Assembly (NCBI GenBank): GCA_000934455.1
Contig: KN888388.1
Coordinates: 13,978-77,977, forward strand
Direction of reading: 5' to 3'
Length of the DNA stretch: 64,000 nucleotides
Source of the DNA: Apostichopus parvimensis
Taxonomy: Eukaryota > Echinodermata > Holothuroidea > Aspidochirotida > Stichopodidae
Both the position numbers and the translations under genes were made by a program. Positions 21,684 to 33,329 of this stretch are shown piece after piece (position 1 is the first letter of the stretch; every line of letters starts with the position of its first letter). The notes beneath the pieces were generated by a model. That model ran no database searches. It worked only from the letters and a program-made list of their open reading frames with translations, and was not told the DNA's origin.

Positions 21684-24035
21684 ACCCATGGCACCCCTGG
21701 CGCAACTTGAATGTTTAGGGCTGAAAAACCTCCGTGTGAGTATCTACTTGAAATAAATAACGATTGAATCCATATCTGAAAAAAAAGCATCCCATCGTTC
21801 AAAAACGTACGGACAGATATGTCTCCGGTGTGACACAGCTCGGTAACATTCTACTCAAATCTAAGTACATCTATATGATAATTATGAAGAAGAAATATCA
21901 GAGAAGGCATAAAACTTCTAATAAGAACAGATTGACCTTATAGTTGATAATCTCCACTATAAAAATATCAATCAGTTCCCTTTGGAAAACGACGATAGCA
22001 GGACCATTGCGAAGAATAATATGAAAATAAAAAATCACTACATTGCAAGATTTCGTCTCCATAAATATTCGACTGTCTTTAAACTGTTCTTTAACGATGT
22101 TGCCGCAAATCTTTTTTTACAATGGCCCGTCCTGTTAAAAGATTAGGATTGAACTACCCAAATTCGATTAATTATAATCTAAGTACTATATACTATTAAT
22201 ATGGAAAGAAAAGCTCATCTCCTACAACCAAAGAACAAACTGTTGATCTGATAGTTGGTCCTCCTTGACGATACAAATATAAACATTTATCTGGGAAATG
22301 TCGTTAGCAGGAACAAAACAAACACTAAACCAGAAAAATGGAAAATCTGTTCATTATGAAATCTTAGTTTAATTAAAATTGAAAACAAATCATGTACTTA
22401 CGATGGATAATATCCATGTGATTATTCTACTTGGAATGTATTACACTTGAATATATGATACATATCCACAAACAGCTGATTGTACGCAATATTACGGCCA
22501 GATTTGTCTCCGGTGTGAGTCGTCCCCATGAGTTTGAACACTTATCGAAGTACTATATAATACTTTTATAAAAAAGGAAATATTTGTAAAGGCATCCTAT
22601 AATACACAGAAAACACAGATACACAATCAGCATGCGGAAAGTTTCGCTAGCAGGAGCATTACGAAGAGGAAGACAGGAAACTAGGTAAACCATCCATATT
22701 GATAGATTTCAGTTCGATGAATCATCAAATGTGTTCATGTTGTGCGTTAGTAACAGAGAATGAAATATTTTGTCTCATTTTCCACATGATAATAAATCAT
22801 GAACGTTTGACTGATATTCTCCGTGTGAATATCTACTTGGTATAAAGAACGATTGAAGTTATCATCCAGATAGAAAGGAACATTTCATTTGATGTTCAAC
22901 TATAATCTAAGTACTATATAATATTTATGGCAAATCTACATAAAGGCAAATTCTAGTTCAATCTATCTTCAACTCCTTTATACGATTGGCGTTCATGGCC
23001 ACCCACAAATTATTGTTGCAGTGCTGCGTTCCTGTTGAAGGTTTTGGATTGGAAAACCAATATCATGACATGACAGTTGGTAATATCCTTAAAATAAAGA
23101 TTTTATCCAGTATCCATATAGGAAAGTGTATCCCATTGTATATGTATGTAAGGACATATACATGTCTCCGGTTCAATTCTTATCTGCCTTTTGTGAAGAA
23201 GAAACATCAGAGAAGCATAGTAATTTCCTACAATCGAATAAGAACAGGTTGACCTGAAAGCTGGTATATCTTGCCAATAAAAATATAAGTCAGGAAAACC
23301 AGGAACACGACGGAGAATGAACAGAAAAAAAGGTAAAAGGTCACTACATTTGCAAGAATTTACTTCGAAACATACTAGTTCACATTTAAGCTGCGAGTAA
23401 CAGCCGTTTCTGCAGACGACTAACTTTGCAATGTCGCGTTCCAGTTAAAGGTTATAAATGAAAATGCCAAATACAATGAATATTCTCCTTTCGTGTCTCC
23501 GATTGTACGCAACACTACGGTCAGATTTGTATCCGGAAAATGTCGCTAGCATGGAAGTATGGTATTTAATCTCCCCTCCAAATCGCATAAAACATCGTCG
23601 CATTGTAGGATTGCAACTGTTCGATTGATAATCTCAGTGTAAGTATCTACTTGAATCTATGATCCATAGCGGAAAGAGCATCCTATTGTAGACAGAAGGC
23701 GGACAGATATGTTCTGGTCTGGGATATACCGGTGGAGTTCAATCTATTTTATATAATGCTATATAATATTTATACGAAAAGGAAATATGTAGAAAGACCA
23801 AGCTGTGCAACGGAAAGACAAGCGAATAACAATATTTTGATCCGACAGTTGTTCCATCTTGACAATAGAAAATTATAATCATTATACTTGGAAAAATAAC
23901 GCATTACACGACAATTTTGAGGAATAAAATAGAAACTTTTAATTCCGCGCTGTCAGTATATTGCTTTCTATAGTTGAAATTTTGGGATTGAAAAAACGAA
24001 CATTTATGGAAGAACGACGGATAATCTAATGAATT

Positions 24036-24055
24036 CCCCCCCCCCCCCCCCCCCC
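24036..24055. repeat. poly(C) run
   Basis: A run of about 20 cytosines inside the decayed V copy at the right edge of the graveyard. Its length may be unreliable in an assembly. Confidence 0.9.
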
Positions 24056-24703
24056 ACCACTCCCCCAAACTGAGTAACGGATTGCCCAAGAACAAGAAAA
24101 ATTACGACAATTTAACCACTATTATTGGATACATACGTAACAACTTTTAGTTGAAGTAGTTTCCCAACTTTCAAACGGGTGCTTTAAGCACAGATATTTA
24201 TTTTATCGCATTTTATTTATAAGATATTATATTTAAAAGATAGTAATACTATACAATAAATCACTATTTAATGAAATGTAATGAAATAGTTGATGACCTA
24301 TCAACCGAAGTTTAAATTTAGCGAAAAAGAATCAAATTAGGAATTGGAAGAAGTATGTTTTTATATATTTCGTTCATGGAAAAGTACGATATTTTCTTTC
24401 TCCGCATAAGTGTCTTAGTTTTTAAGCATTTTGGTGCCAGTGGGAAACTCGCAATGGCATCAACTTACTTAACATGGGATTTGTATGTTACTCATTTTGT
24501 ACCTACAGATCTGTCTATACATTTCATATTTATTCTGGATAATGAACGCCAAAATACACAAAAAAGCAATGTATCATCTATACCTATTTTAAAGGTTAAT
24601 TAACGATACATAGACACAAGGCCTACTATGAATAAAATTATGTGTAGTTTCATTCATAGTTGAACTATATTTCTGTCGATCTATAACGGATTACTTTGCT
24701 TAC

Positions 24704-24788
24704 CTGTAGAAATATACGATGATTATCACAGACAGGACGAGTACTACAGCAATTACGATCATGACCAACTTAATTATGTTGTTCGTGT
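24704..24788 (-). CDS. transmembrane exon of Ig receptor, locus 1
   Basis: An 85-nt exon between acceptor ctctacag (AG ending at 24789) and donor CTACAG|GTAAGC at 24704. With the G left over from the Ig exon it reads DTNNIIKLVMIVIAVVLVLS, then VIIIVYFYR: a single uncharged hydrophobic helix with a basic stop-transfer end. Its entry phase (1) exactly matches the exit phase of the Ig exon ending at 27216, and it lies 2.4 kb downstream on the same strand, so the two form one gene with strong support. It leaves in phase 2, which does not fit the cytoplasmic exon at 17143. The paralogue at 51476-51392 has the same length. Confidence 0.82.
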
Positions 24789-25329
24789 CTGTAGAGATGA
24801 CATTAAGATATACAAATATGTTAATATCAGCAACCATATTACGTAAGTGGATTAAATTCACGGCAAATGGGTGAATGTTCTTCGACATGAACATTTTTTA
24901 TCATAAATAAAAAATTTTTGTGAAGTATATTTACTAACTTAATAAAATGTGATACATTAGATTGCTTTTCTTAGCTCTCAATGCAGTCTCAATTCAAGGT
25001 TTCTGGAGAAGAAAAGAAGTAATTTGTCAATAGAGAATAATCACAAACCAAGTAAATGTTGAAATGTTGTTTACTCACGACGCTCTTACTTGGTCAAACG
25101 AATGCAATCGATTTGAGGCAAAGTGACAGATCGTGTTTTATAGCTAATTGATATGAAACAAAAATCCCGACCAAATTGTGAGTTTTCGTTTTGTGCTTGT
25201 TTAAATAAGTATTGAAATGCTTTAATATGTGTAAGAATTGTTTTAGAATTGTTAAAACTAACACTTGTAAACTAGAAAGCAATATTCCGCGAAAAAAAAT
25301 ACACTTTTTTATGGTTATGCTGATTAGAG
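24789..25329. other. intron part, no gene seen
   Basis: AT-rich sequence between the transmembrane exon and the LINE fragment. I see nothing that stands out; parts are shared with 51480-51690. Confidence 0.4.
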
Positions 25330-26676
25330 CAGAGTGGGACTGGCCATGAGGCAGATGACTTTACCAATAAAAATGGGCGGTTGACAGTGCCATTTGCCCA
25401 AGCAAGGTAGTTTGCTTGCTGTGTGGAAAGGAAGGTCATGTTTTTCGCGCCTGCCCCTTGTCATATATAGCATGGCGAAAACGCGAGGAGCAGCAGGCAA
25501 CGGGACCTGTTCTGCTTCAATTTACAAAGGTGGAGGTCCAGGTGACCCCTGCGTGTTTGGTGCCGGTGCCGGTGGGTCCCATGCTGTTACTCGCCCTTCC
25601 ACAGCCCTTGTGGAAATTCCTGTTGTCACTTACCCCTCCCCGACAATTGCGGATCCCCATATGGAATGGATTGGTTTCATGAGGTCGGGAGGCTAACCTG
25701 AAGGTCGGCATCAAATAAGGGAACGAACCCGCGTGAAACGGTTGGAGTCATCGTCATAGTCAAATGTGAGGGTGTTACATATTTCAATATTGTCAGTGTA
25801 TTGATGTCGACTACGTTTGCCTTCAGGAAATTCGCATAACTGAAGAAAATGCTGATTATGTACCTATGGTTGGGGTGGTGGCCTTCATGCTTCCTTTGGT
25901 ACGGTCTCATTCTGTGGTGCGGTCGTCCTGATTTCTCCATGTCTGAGTGGCCGTGCCATCAGGATTAAGACCGATCACGAAGGTCGCTTGGTATGCGTAC
26001 TGTTAAAATACCCACAGGGAAACGTTACCTTATGTACCGCTTACCCGCCTAATCAATCTTCTCCAGGGGAGGACTTTTTGAGACTCTGCCATCCTTTTAC
26101 CTGGCAGTGCACCTTGTGTCGTGGTCGGAGATTTTAATTGGGAGGCCGAAGAGTTGATAGGCTTAATTACTCGCAATTTTTAAGTTTGCCTACCTTTCAA
26201 TGTCAGTTGGATAGTTTCATATCGTATCGTCGTTTGGTAGGTGTTTTGAGGTGTCTTAACCATAGAGGTCATAAATTATCTTGGGTAAGACCAAATGGGT
26301 CTGATGCTTACAGGGTTTCTAATTGCGATATTGCGATTATTGTCCGCATTCCGATAATGATGCTGTGGTAGCTAAGTTTATTCTTCCATCTTCCCTGTGG
26401 GAAGGGGATTTTGAAAAGTTAATCGTCATATCTTAGGGGAAAGACAGTTTCTCCATGGATTGTCAAGTTGCGCATCATTCGATATGCTGTAGAGTACTGT
26501 GTAGCCAAAGCTCGTCGTCGAAGAGAGGATTTTTCAAACCTCTGCGCTAGTGTCAAACGTGGGGTTCCCTCCACTGATGCCGCTATATAAAAAAAATACA
26601 TTAATGCTAAATGCCATGGAGCTCACATAAAAATGCGTTGAAGCGGAGGATCAACCATCATTTAGTTTTTACCGAA
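25330..26676 (+). mobile_element. Tx1-like LINE 5' fragment: ORF1 zinc knuckle and endonuclease remnants
   Basis: At 25395-25450 a frame reads CLLCGKEGHVFRAC, a CX2CX4HX4C zinc knuckle of LINE ORF1, followed by the conserved AWRKREEQQA. From about 26030 it carries endonuclease-like remnants (LNHRGHKLSWVRPNGSDAYR) and then the endonuclease-RT linker (26455-26670), where CRVLCSQSSSSKR parallels the linker of the element at 8906. Stops are frequent. The RT is absent. A related, differently deleted copy lies at the matching place in locus 2 (51690-52690), so this LINE was probably there before the locus duplicated. It ends directly against a U2-headed SINE. Confidence 0.7.
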
Positions 26677-26855
26677 CAGCCTTTTGGCTAAGATCATGTG
26701 TAGTATCTGTTCCCTTTCGAGGAGAATGGTGATGCCCACCCGACGACGATCACACAGTCCCGATGCAAGGGGACTGGGGTTGACAGCGGATTAGTCGTTC
26801 GTTAGTTTGGTTTTCGTGCCCAGGTTCTTTCCCAGGCGACTTTTTCTTAAAAATT
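26677..26855 (+). mobile_element. U2-headed SINE copy 2
   Basis: It begins CAGCCTTTTGGCTAAGATCA, nearly the 5' part of U2 snRNA from about nt 9 on, followed by TGTAGTATCTGTTCCC, the family body (CGACGATCACACAGTC.., GGACTGGGGTTGA, TTTCGTGCCCAGG) and the tail ACTTTTTCTTAAAAA. The first bases of the U2 head are missing. No target-site duplication was found; the left neighbour is LINE debris. Confidence 0.85.
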
Positions 26856-27215
26856 ATCTCTTTTCAAACGTGTTCAGCTGTCCGTAATACAAATAGAAAC
26901 TTATTCGCATCTTCCCTCGTCCATCTCACAACAAACCCCACGAGAGCATTACGTCTTCGTTCCCTCACAGGAACGTGGAACCATCTGTTAGGTCACCACT
27001 TTTTACATTTTACGTCATGAGAATTACCATCAAGCTTATGTGTTCTAAAAGGTTATCAAGAGTATCTTCTATATAGGCTCATATTTTAAATCCAGCTATG
27101 AATTCCGGGATGCCTTCTTTCATTACAATTTTAGCGCACGCAATGACACCATGCTTAAAAAAATAATGCTCCAGATCATGCAATTTGTAAAATACAGATA
27201 TGAGTAATGACTTAC
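26856..27215. other. intron flank downstream of the Ig exon
   Basis: Conserved with 1900-2200 and 54040-54440. It includes a short minus-strand stretch (27080-27130) reading GIPEFIAGF, with paralogues in the other loci. Whether that is an exon is unclear, because no clear acceptor was seen. Confidence 0.4.
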
Positions 27216-28053
27216 CTTGATCGGTTCTAGAGATGCTAAATTGACATCTGTCATCGTACTGAGATGTAGTTTGGGACTCCAACGGTTCCTGAGTAGCGAT
27301 GCATCCAATGGTTGAGTTCTGATCACAAGAAGTAACGTAGACTAAAAGCTCTTTAGTTCCGTTATTATCTGTGTAATGTTTCTGATAATCACAGCCCTCG
27401 GGTTTGATTACTTCCAGATTTATCGGTGGATACCCGTCTGTTATTGAACAAGATAGGACGACGTGGTATGATGCAGATGGAGATGAGGAGGGGCCTTGAC
27501 AAACAAGAGGTGTAGGAGGCTGGTACACTGTAAAGATATGATAGGTGTGATGAGAGTAAGGAGTATACGGAGGGTCGTCATCGGTCAATGACAGATGATA
27601 AGTACCAGCATCCTCTCGTTGAAGGTTTAAGATGGAGAAAGAAAAATCAACCTTAGTAATTTTAAGCCGGTTGTAGTAGGACCGATCTTCCTCGATATAT
27701 TCTACTTTTACCTGAAATAAATATCGATTGACTGTCTGATTCAGTCTTCTTTGTATACCGTTGTAGGTGTAAGTTCCTTTAGAGGGAACGTCTTCATTAG
27801 TACGTCCGGTGAAGTTCATTGCCACTCGTAAACCATATAAATGTACATCTATTTCATTTGTATATAATACAATATTATCTTTATTAACATGAATATCCGG
27901 GAACGAGATGTCACAACCTAGCATAGCGTAACATTCCTTTGAATGTACTGTTTGTCCTTCTGTGCAGTGATAGTTACAACCGATTACGTTACAAGTATAT
28001 AATACCAGGAAGATGGCAAGATGCAAGAACTTTGAAACAATGAAACCCTCCAT
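27216..28053 (-). CDS. Ig receptor: signal peptide + V + Ig2 fused exon D, intact
   Basis: The best-preserved receptor exon (838 nt, 279 codons plus one base). The start at 28053 gives a signal peptide (MEGFIVSKFLHLAIFLVLYT..). The V-like domain covers about residues 26-175: CNYHCTEG, KECYAMLGCDISF, NFTGRTNED, NQTVNRYLFQVKVEY and REDAGTYHLSL, with no cysteine at the usual YxC position. Ig2 begins at about residue 176 (VYQPPTPLVCQ) with LSCSITDGYPP, PEGCDYQ, TSCDQNSTIGCIATQ and RCQFSIS. The donor TCAAG|GTAAGT fits the phase of the transmembrane exon at 24788. An upstream in-frame ATG at 28173 would put 40 extra residues before the signal peptide and is unlikely. CATATCTTTACAG|TG at 27528 forms an in-frame acceptor at the V/Ig2 boundary. 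It is a putative type I membrane receptor with unknown ligand. Confidence 0.85.
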
Positions 28054-29409
28054 GTTGTAACAACTAACGACTTTTAAAGTTGTCCAACGTCGTAGACGTG
28101 CGTTTGTGCCTACATTTATTTGAAAACTCATATAGCCTAAGAGATAGAAAGTGATCTTTGTTACAACGCGCATGCGTTAATTTGCTTTCAACTGTACATG
28201 ACTGGAAAATATATCTCCGATATGACAACATGCATGCACGAGTGTGTTTCGAATTTGAAACATCGCTTTGTTTTGTTTTTATTTGAGAAGTAATATTAGC
28301 TAAGAAGTAGGCTAATGATTTGTATATAACATTGTTATTTAATGACAAACAAATGTGTTGAAGTGTGAGTGTGTGTGTATGAATCGTTTGTTGTCCTTTT
28401 GTGTTCTAGCTATTAATTTCATGCTTATACGTGGCTTTTGAAACAGTAACCTCCAGTAACATCAAATTAAGTGTTAGTATGTGACGAATGTCATTACTAT
28501 ACTTTCATACTGAGTTAGACCGAGAAAACAGAGAATGAGAATGCAACGTGGAGCTTGAAATAAAGCACTGACGGAGCATAAGCATATGTACATATCTTCA
28601 TCATTATAAAGTGATACATTCATCAAAAACGAGTATCTGAAGTGATGACGCTCTCACGTGAAAAATTGTGTAAAACTGAACTCGTGAGCATTCTACCTTA
28701 ATCTGCCCTGGTGACCTGACTAGTGCATTTAAAATGTGATGCAACAATGTATTAACAAAAAGTCTGGATTTACTATTCTTTTCTCTTTTTTTGCTTTATA
28801 TTTCACATCGAGGTGAATTATTATTTTCATTGTTCTCGATCATCCGCATCGAATTACTTTTAGTGTTACTTTATCACAGTTTAAAAACAACAGGCTCGTA
28901 GACTCATATGGCAGTGGATTAGTAAAACGCACTTTCAAATGGTGAGACCTTTATTTACCTTCCATTGCTTTTTTGGTAGAATCCTTCACCATTACATATT
29001 GAATTATTTATGGAATATAATTATACGCATTGTTCATTGTGACGTTATCTTCATTTATGTTAACCTATATTAGGTAACATATATTAACTATGCACACCTC
29101 GATAACGAGAGTCCAAGCCGTCTTAGAACTCAATTCGTTTTCAAAGAATATAGCAAACTTTGTCAAAGAACTGAACATCAGTCTCGATGGTCCTCTAACC
29201 CACCTTATCTAATAACCATCCGTATATAATGGTAGTTCTATAATGTGGAAATAAATTCAAATTCACTTCAGAAAACGAAAAGACACATGATGTCATCCTT
29301 GTTAACGAATAGTTAAAGTTATTTCTTATTAAACTTTTTTTTATTTCGCGAACAGCTAATCACTTGGATATTTCTGTCCGTTTTCTTTTTCAATCAAAGT
29401 AACTTCTTA
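28054..29409. other. upstream region of the D-type exon, conserved in three blocks
   Basis: Paralogous to 37290-38615 and 60707-61953 with small indels. A TATA-like GTTATATACAAATC on the minus strand lies near 28320-28335. It probably holds the promoter and 5' UTR of gene 2, but no start site can be fixed. A GTGTGTGTAT patch is near 28365. Confidence 0.4.
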
Positions 29410-29417
29410 CATCTATG

Positions 29418-29944
29418 CAGGGGCGTCAATCCGATTTGAATATTTGTCTATACCATTTCAACCGACGACGACTGGAACTGTCCTCAAAAGAAAGGCAGAC
29501 TAAGCTTAAGATTGTCGTAGAGCTCAGGGTACCAACTGTTTTGGTTCTGTTGGCCTTTGGGTCCGTGTCCTTTTCACGTCACGTTAAACGCTACGTTATA
29601 AACATATGTGGGTTAGTGAGAGATTTCTGTTTGTGGGTTTCAGTTGGGGTTTTGGTGGTTGTTATACAGACTGGGATTGTTTTTTTGGTTTTGTTGACCT
29701 TTGGTCCGTGTCCGTTCTCTTTGCACGTAAAAAGCACTCACGAGATCTGGGTGGAATTCACCATTCATCAACATAGATTGATATTCGATGATATGAATCC
29801 TGAGCTGTGTAAGCCCTAACCAAATAGAGCCACGACAATACTCTTTTTTTCCAAATGTGTGGGGGGACATTTGATAGTGTGTCCCCCACCCATCGAAATT
29901 TGGAGGGGACGTGTCCCCCCGTCCCCCCAAGATTGACGCCCATG
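29418..29944. mobile_element. hAT-like MITE (527 bp) with 8-bp TSD
   Basis: The ends are CAGGGGCGTCAATC and, inverted, CATGGGCGTCAATC. The flanks CATCTATG at 29410-29417 and 29945-29952 are an exact 8-bp target-site duplication, as in the hAT superfamily. No transposase is present. The same insertion is at 61962-62473, whereas the paralogous site near 38615 is empty (TATCAATGCATGTAAAG). It contains a secondary LINE-tail-like insertion at 29538-29735. Confidence 0.85.
29538..29735 (+). mobile_element. variant Tx1-like tail inside the MITE
   Basis: It ends TTGCACGTAAAAAGC|ACTCACG like the other tails, but the body differs: two related units of about 50-60 bp (GTTTTGGTT.TGTTG.CC, TTTGG.TCCGTGTCC) at its two ends. 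The paralogous MITE at 62 kb carries a standard tail at the same place. Confidence 0.55.
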
Positions 29945-30097
29945 CATCTATGCATGTAAAGTTTTTTTAAAATTTACAGTAACGTTTTGCCAGATGTTTC
30001 AATGATCTTGGTTACTCTGAACATGTGTCTCTAACATTCGACGGCTTTTAGTCATACATAGATAGGTATGAGCAGATAAATGTTATGTAGAGCTTAC

Positions 30098-30571
30098 CAA
30101 ATAGACGGTATGTGTGTTGCAATACAGTCGGGCCGACAATCAAATCGCTGTTTGTAGACTTTATGTCAACTTGATAAGTTCCAGCATCGTCTAGTTGGAT
30201 ATTTTGGATTGAGAAATTAAAGTTTAAAAAGCAATCCCGATGGTCACAATAAAGGTATTCAAATTGAAATAGATAACGATCATAAGTATGATCCTCATAA
30301 TCCCAGAATATTCTAGAGTAAAGAAAGGGAGCTCCAGGAACAGTATCATCGGTAGCCAGCTCGGTGAAGTTCAAATCTATAAGTATATATATACATATAT
30401 ACATGAAACTGAATATTTGGAAACGATAAGTCACAGCCTACTACCACATAACAGTCTGTTGAATTTACTGTAGGTCCATCTTGAAAGTGATAATCACAAT
30501 CAATATCTTCGGAAAATGAAAAAGTGATCAGAAAAATTAAAAAAACAATGTAAAACAGGTACAAATCCCAT
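30098..30571 (-). pseudogene. stand-alone V exon E, broken
   Basis: A paralogue of V exon C: the same signal-peptide region, EDIDCDYHFQDGPTVNS, TDCYVVVGCDLSFP, then LNFTELATDD, YDRYLFQFEY, LDDAGTYQV and donor ATTTG|GTAAGC at 30098. Two indels break it against C. One is an extra base in the T-run of the signal peptide, shared with exon K. The other is a change in an AT repeat between the DLSFP and LNFTEL blocks. HCQ has become HFQ. The phase-1 donor would fit the acceptor at 27528 inside exon D. A different 5' exon could in principle bypass the first shift but not the second. Confidence 0.75.
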
Positions 30572-31823
30572 ATCGATAGATTGCGGTATTGTGACAATTA
30601 TTCACAGTAAATATGATGAATTTATTGCAGCACTTCGCGCATCTGTCTGTAAAGCGAGCGCTGTTTATGAATCAAAACAAGTAGTCGTTCTTAAGGACAC
30701 CCGTACATGCGCACATGCGTGTGTTTTCATTTGAATAATATATGTGCTGATTAAAAATGAAAATGAACAGGCTGACAATGATTATCATTTTTTTATGGCT
30801 ACGTGACAATCAAAATTAATTTAACTTGTAGTTTCGAGAGAAGGAAGTCTGCTGATGTCTGTAGTGTTTTCATAACCTTTTAACTTGTAATCGTAATGGA
30901 TGCAAAGCAGTTGAAATCGCTCGGATGATTTTATTTATACATGCAAGTCAAACATGTATTGAATTCCCTGTGTCTGCATTTTCTGGAAGAAATTATAATG
31001 CGTTAAGCGTTTAAAGTATGCAATTGCTTGTCGAGTCTCGTGAATTTTGCATAGTTAATATCTAACTTAACCAGATTAACCACTGAATGAGTTGTTATAC
31101 GTATCTATTAAAGACAGAAAACATATCTTTAAGGCTAAAATGAGGAATCCTTTGACGCAAGTTTTTATATTTCAACAACTTTATATCATAACGATTATTA
31201 CTCAATATAAGATAATTGTAAGTAAATCAAGGTGAGACACCCTCACAGACTTAAGCAAACAATGTCCTTTTTTGTACAGTCGTACATAGTAGGCAACGCA
31301 GGTAATTGTAGCCATCCATTGTAATATTTCAGAGAATATTTCAAATGTTGTCTCTTCCTTTCCACAGTTTCCAAGATGGTTTAACAATATTATCATGTAT
31401 ATGAGACTTAAAACCGACCATTTGGTTGCCTAGCTTTTTCTACAATTATAATGATCCAACCACGATGTGGAGTGCATAACGCGCGCTAGAGAAGTGAAGT
31501 GCGTGAAGCTATTCCTGTCCCGTCCATGGGGGGGGGTGTCTCTCCCAACCCCGCCAACCCAGAACACTTTTCAACGAATTTGATGATTATTAATAATAAT
31601 AGCCGTACAACCCTATGAATACCACGTGGTTTGAAGTGGAAATTCCGTTTCATGACGAATATCGTACGATCATACAGGGGACTTGTGCATGACTCATTGT
31701 ATACAATGTCCCTGCCGCTTCTCATGGCTTTATCATGTAATACTGGTAAAGGTGGGTACCAAATAATCAGTTAAAACTGATGTGTTATAATTTATGACCA
31801 GTTGCTACTGAGAAGGACACACA
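30572..31823. other. upstream of V exon E, paralogous to 63.08-64.0 kb
   Basis: No gene is seen. The first 300 bp are shared upstream sequence of the stand-alone V exons. From about 31450 the sequence also matches 38700 onward and 41560 onward. Confidence 0.5.
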
Positions 31824-31831
31824 ATCCTATG

Positions 31832-32006
31832 GCTAAGATCTTGTGTAGTATCTGTTCCCTTTCGAGGGGAATGGTGATATACATCCGACGATGATCACAC
31901 AGTCACAGTCCCGATGCAAGGGGACTGGGGTTGAGCGCGGATCAGTCGTTCGGTAGTTTGATTTTCGTACCCAGGTTCTTTCCTGGGAGACTTTTTCTTA
32001 GAAAGT
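31832..32006 (+). mobile_element. U2-headed SINE copy 3, 8-bp TSD
   Basis: Lacks about the first 19 nt of the U2 head; it begins at GCTAAGATC and continues TTGTGTAGTATCTGTTCCC, the body, and ACTTTTTCTTAGAAAGT. It is flanked by ATCCTATG at 31824-31831 and 32007-32014. The paralogous site near 39400 has no insertion. Confidence 0.88.
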
Positions 32007-32014
32007 ATCCTATG

Positions 32015-32724
32015 CATATATGGATTGACTTGACTTACCACTCAGGTTTCACCAATTATTTCGTACATATTCCAACGTGTGTTTCGGTGTTATAACACAT
32101 TCAGTTAATACTGACGGCTGTCTCTTATTCAGAGTACAAACAGATCAAGCCATTATATTGGGTGGATTTGCCAAACCGACGCGTATTTGGTCCGCCTTAA
32201 CGCTCCGAGAGCAACTGTTTCAATTGCACAAGTTTCTGTATATGGGTGTGACATAAAATAACATGACTGTGCTACTGTCGTGTTAGGGGTCTTGGTCTTG
32301 ATACGTAGAATGCAAAATATAACTACAATCAATGAAATACTTTTGTTATCAGATAGTGAGAATCACTTTACGTAATCATTTCTGACCTTTAAGGTAACAA
32401 ATTCAACTTAGGGTCGCTATCAATTCGCTCGATTTCTGTCTTTCTCTTATGACAAGTGCAAAAAGCAACAACAATCCTTGTTCATATGCGTTACTAAATA
32501 AGATTTGTATTTTTCTTTATGCTCGTGGGTGTAGCTTGCAATTGCGATTGGCTGACTCAACTGATGCTAATTTACACCACGTTAGAATTTCAAAGAGTGG
32601 CGTAGAATATTTGTTGACCCGTGAGTAAAGAGGCTTGTCTACAAATGACGAAAAGTTGGCGACTTTCTTGGCTAAATGCCTTCACGAATAGCTAACTTTT
32701 CAGCTCTCAAATGAAAGACTGCGT
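32015..32724. other. intergenic, paralogous to 39.4-40.2 kb
   Basis: No gene is seen. The sequence tracks the block at 39420-40210 closely, for example ACGCGTATTTGG..CCGCC and GTTTCAATTGCACA. Confidence 0.5.
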
Positions 32725-32904
32725 GCTTTTTACGTGACCCGCCCTGCGTGATCCAAAAAGTTACGGCCAAACGGCACTACTCAACCATCCCATTCTGACA
32801 AACAAAACTCAAGTCAAGCGAGCCAAAAAAGTAAATACGCCCACCGACCTGCAGAGGCAAACCCCCCACCACCCACTCAAACATTCAAAAAACACAAAAG
32901 GACG
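32725..32904 (-). mobile_element. 180-bp Tx1-like LINE tail
   Basis: A minus-oriented 3' end (GCTTTTTACGTGACCCGCC to AAACACAAAAGGACG). Compared with the paralogue at 40210-40320, about 100 bp of host sequence is missing at the insertion, so the integration was accompanied or followed by a deletion; no target-site duplication is seen. Confidence 0.85.
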
Positions 32905-33329
32905 TTGCTTTATATGGGTGTAATTAAATTTTTCATAAATAGCAGTATCATTCTACCAAATCGTCTGACTGTTGTCATGGTCAGTCGAGGGCGCTGTAAC
33001 AAAACTCTGTTGAAGTTAAACACCTTCCCACTCTCGGTCTGTATTGGCATGGTGTATGCTATCGATCGTTGATCCAATATTAAACTGATGCTGGGATTGC
33101 AGAACTCGACAGATTCACCTCGGCAAAACTTTTAGCCGATGTTTGGAGGCATATGCACCCATGTAGTAAGGGGGGTGAGGCCTAACGGGTAAGATGCCTC
33201 CAGGATAGATCAAGTGTATGCACCCGTTAGTTTTCAATTTTTGGGTTGCGTGACACTGAGCTGTCCGCTCTCTGACCATGATACTGTTGTAGCATTGTAG
33301 CCGGTTTGTTTTGCCTTCCAATTTCCCGG

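Larger units (their letters stand above)
20690..24100 (-). pseudogene. graveyard of decayed V-domain half-exons, locus 1
   Basis: On the minus strand about nine degenerate copies of V-exon segments follow one another, recognisable by recurring words that match the V exon of unit G (57173-56396). These are TTGACAA..ATTCAG..GGAAAA (signal peptide end), GACAGATATGTCTCCGGTGTG (the strand before LNFTE), and TAGGATTGAAAA with GATAATCTCCGTGTGA (the FSILNLQ region). Approximate positions are 21000-21200, 21705-22020, 22090-22320, 22370-22690, 22790-22960, 23010-23330, 23420-23560, 23610-23830 and 23950-24030. All are full of stops and indels. Locus 2 has a shorter counterpart at 48350-50560. Confidence 0.65.

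Noticed and set aside
21291-21756. Proline/threonine-rich open frames
   Set aside because: They are antisense readings of a minus-oriented LINE tail.
20690-24100. CRISPR-like or satellite array
   Set aside because: The recurring words align to successive parts of an Ig V exon and are unevenly spaced, so they are decayed exons.
25394-25696. Host zinc-knuckle protein
   Set aside because: The CX2CX4HX4C motif is followed by decayed endonuclease and linker sequence of a Tx1-like LINE.
28054-28173. Upstream ATG at 28173 as the start of exon D
   Set aside because: It would place a non-hydrophobic 40-residue stretch before a good signal peptide; the ATG at 28053 aligns with the starts in units I and J.
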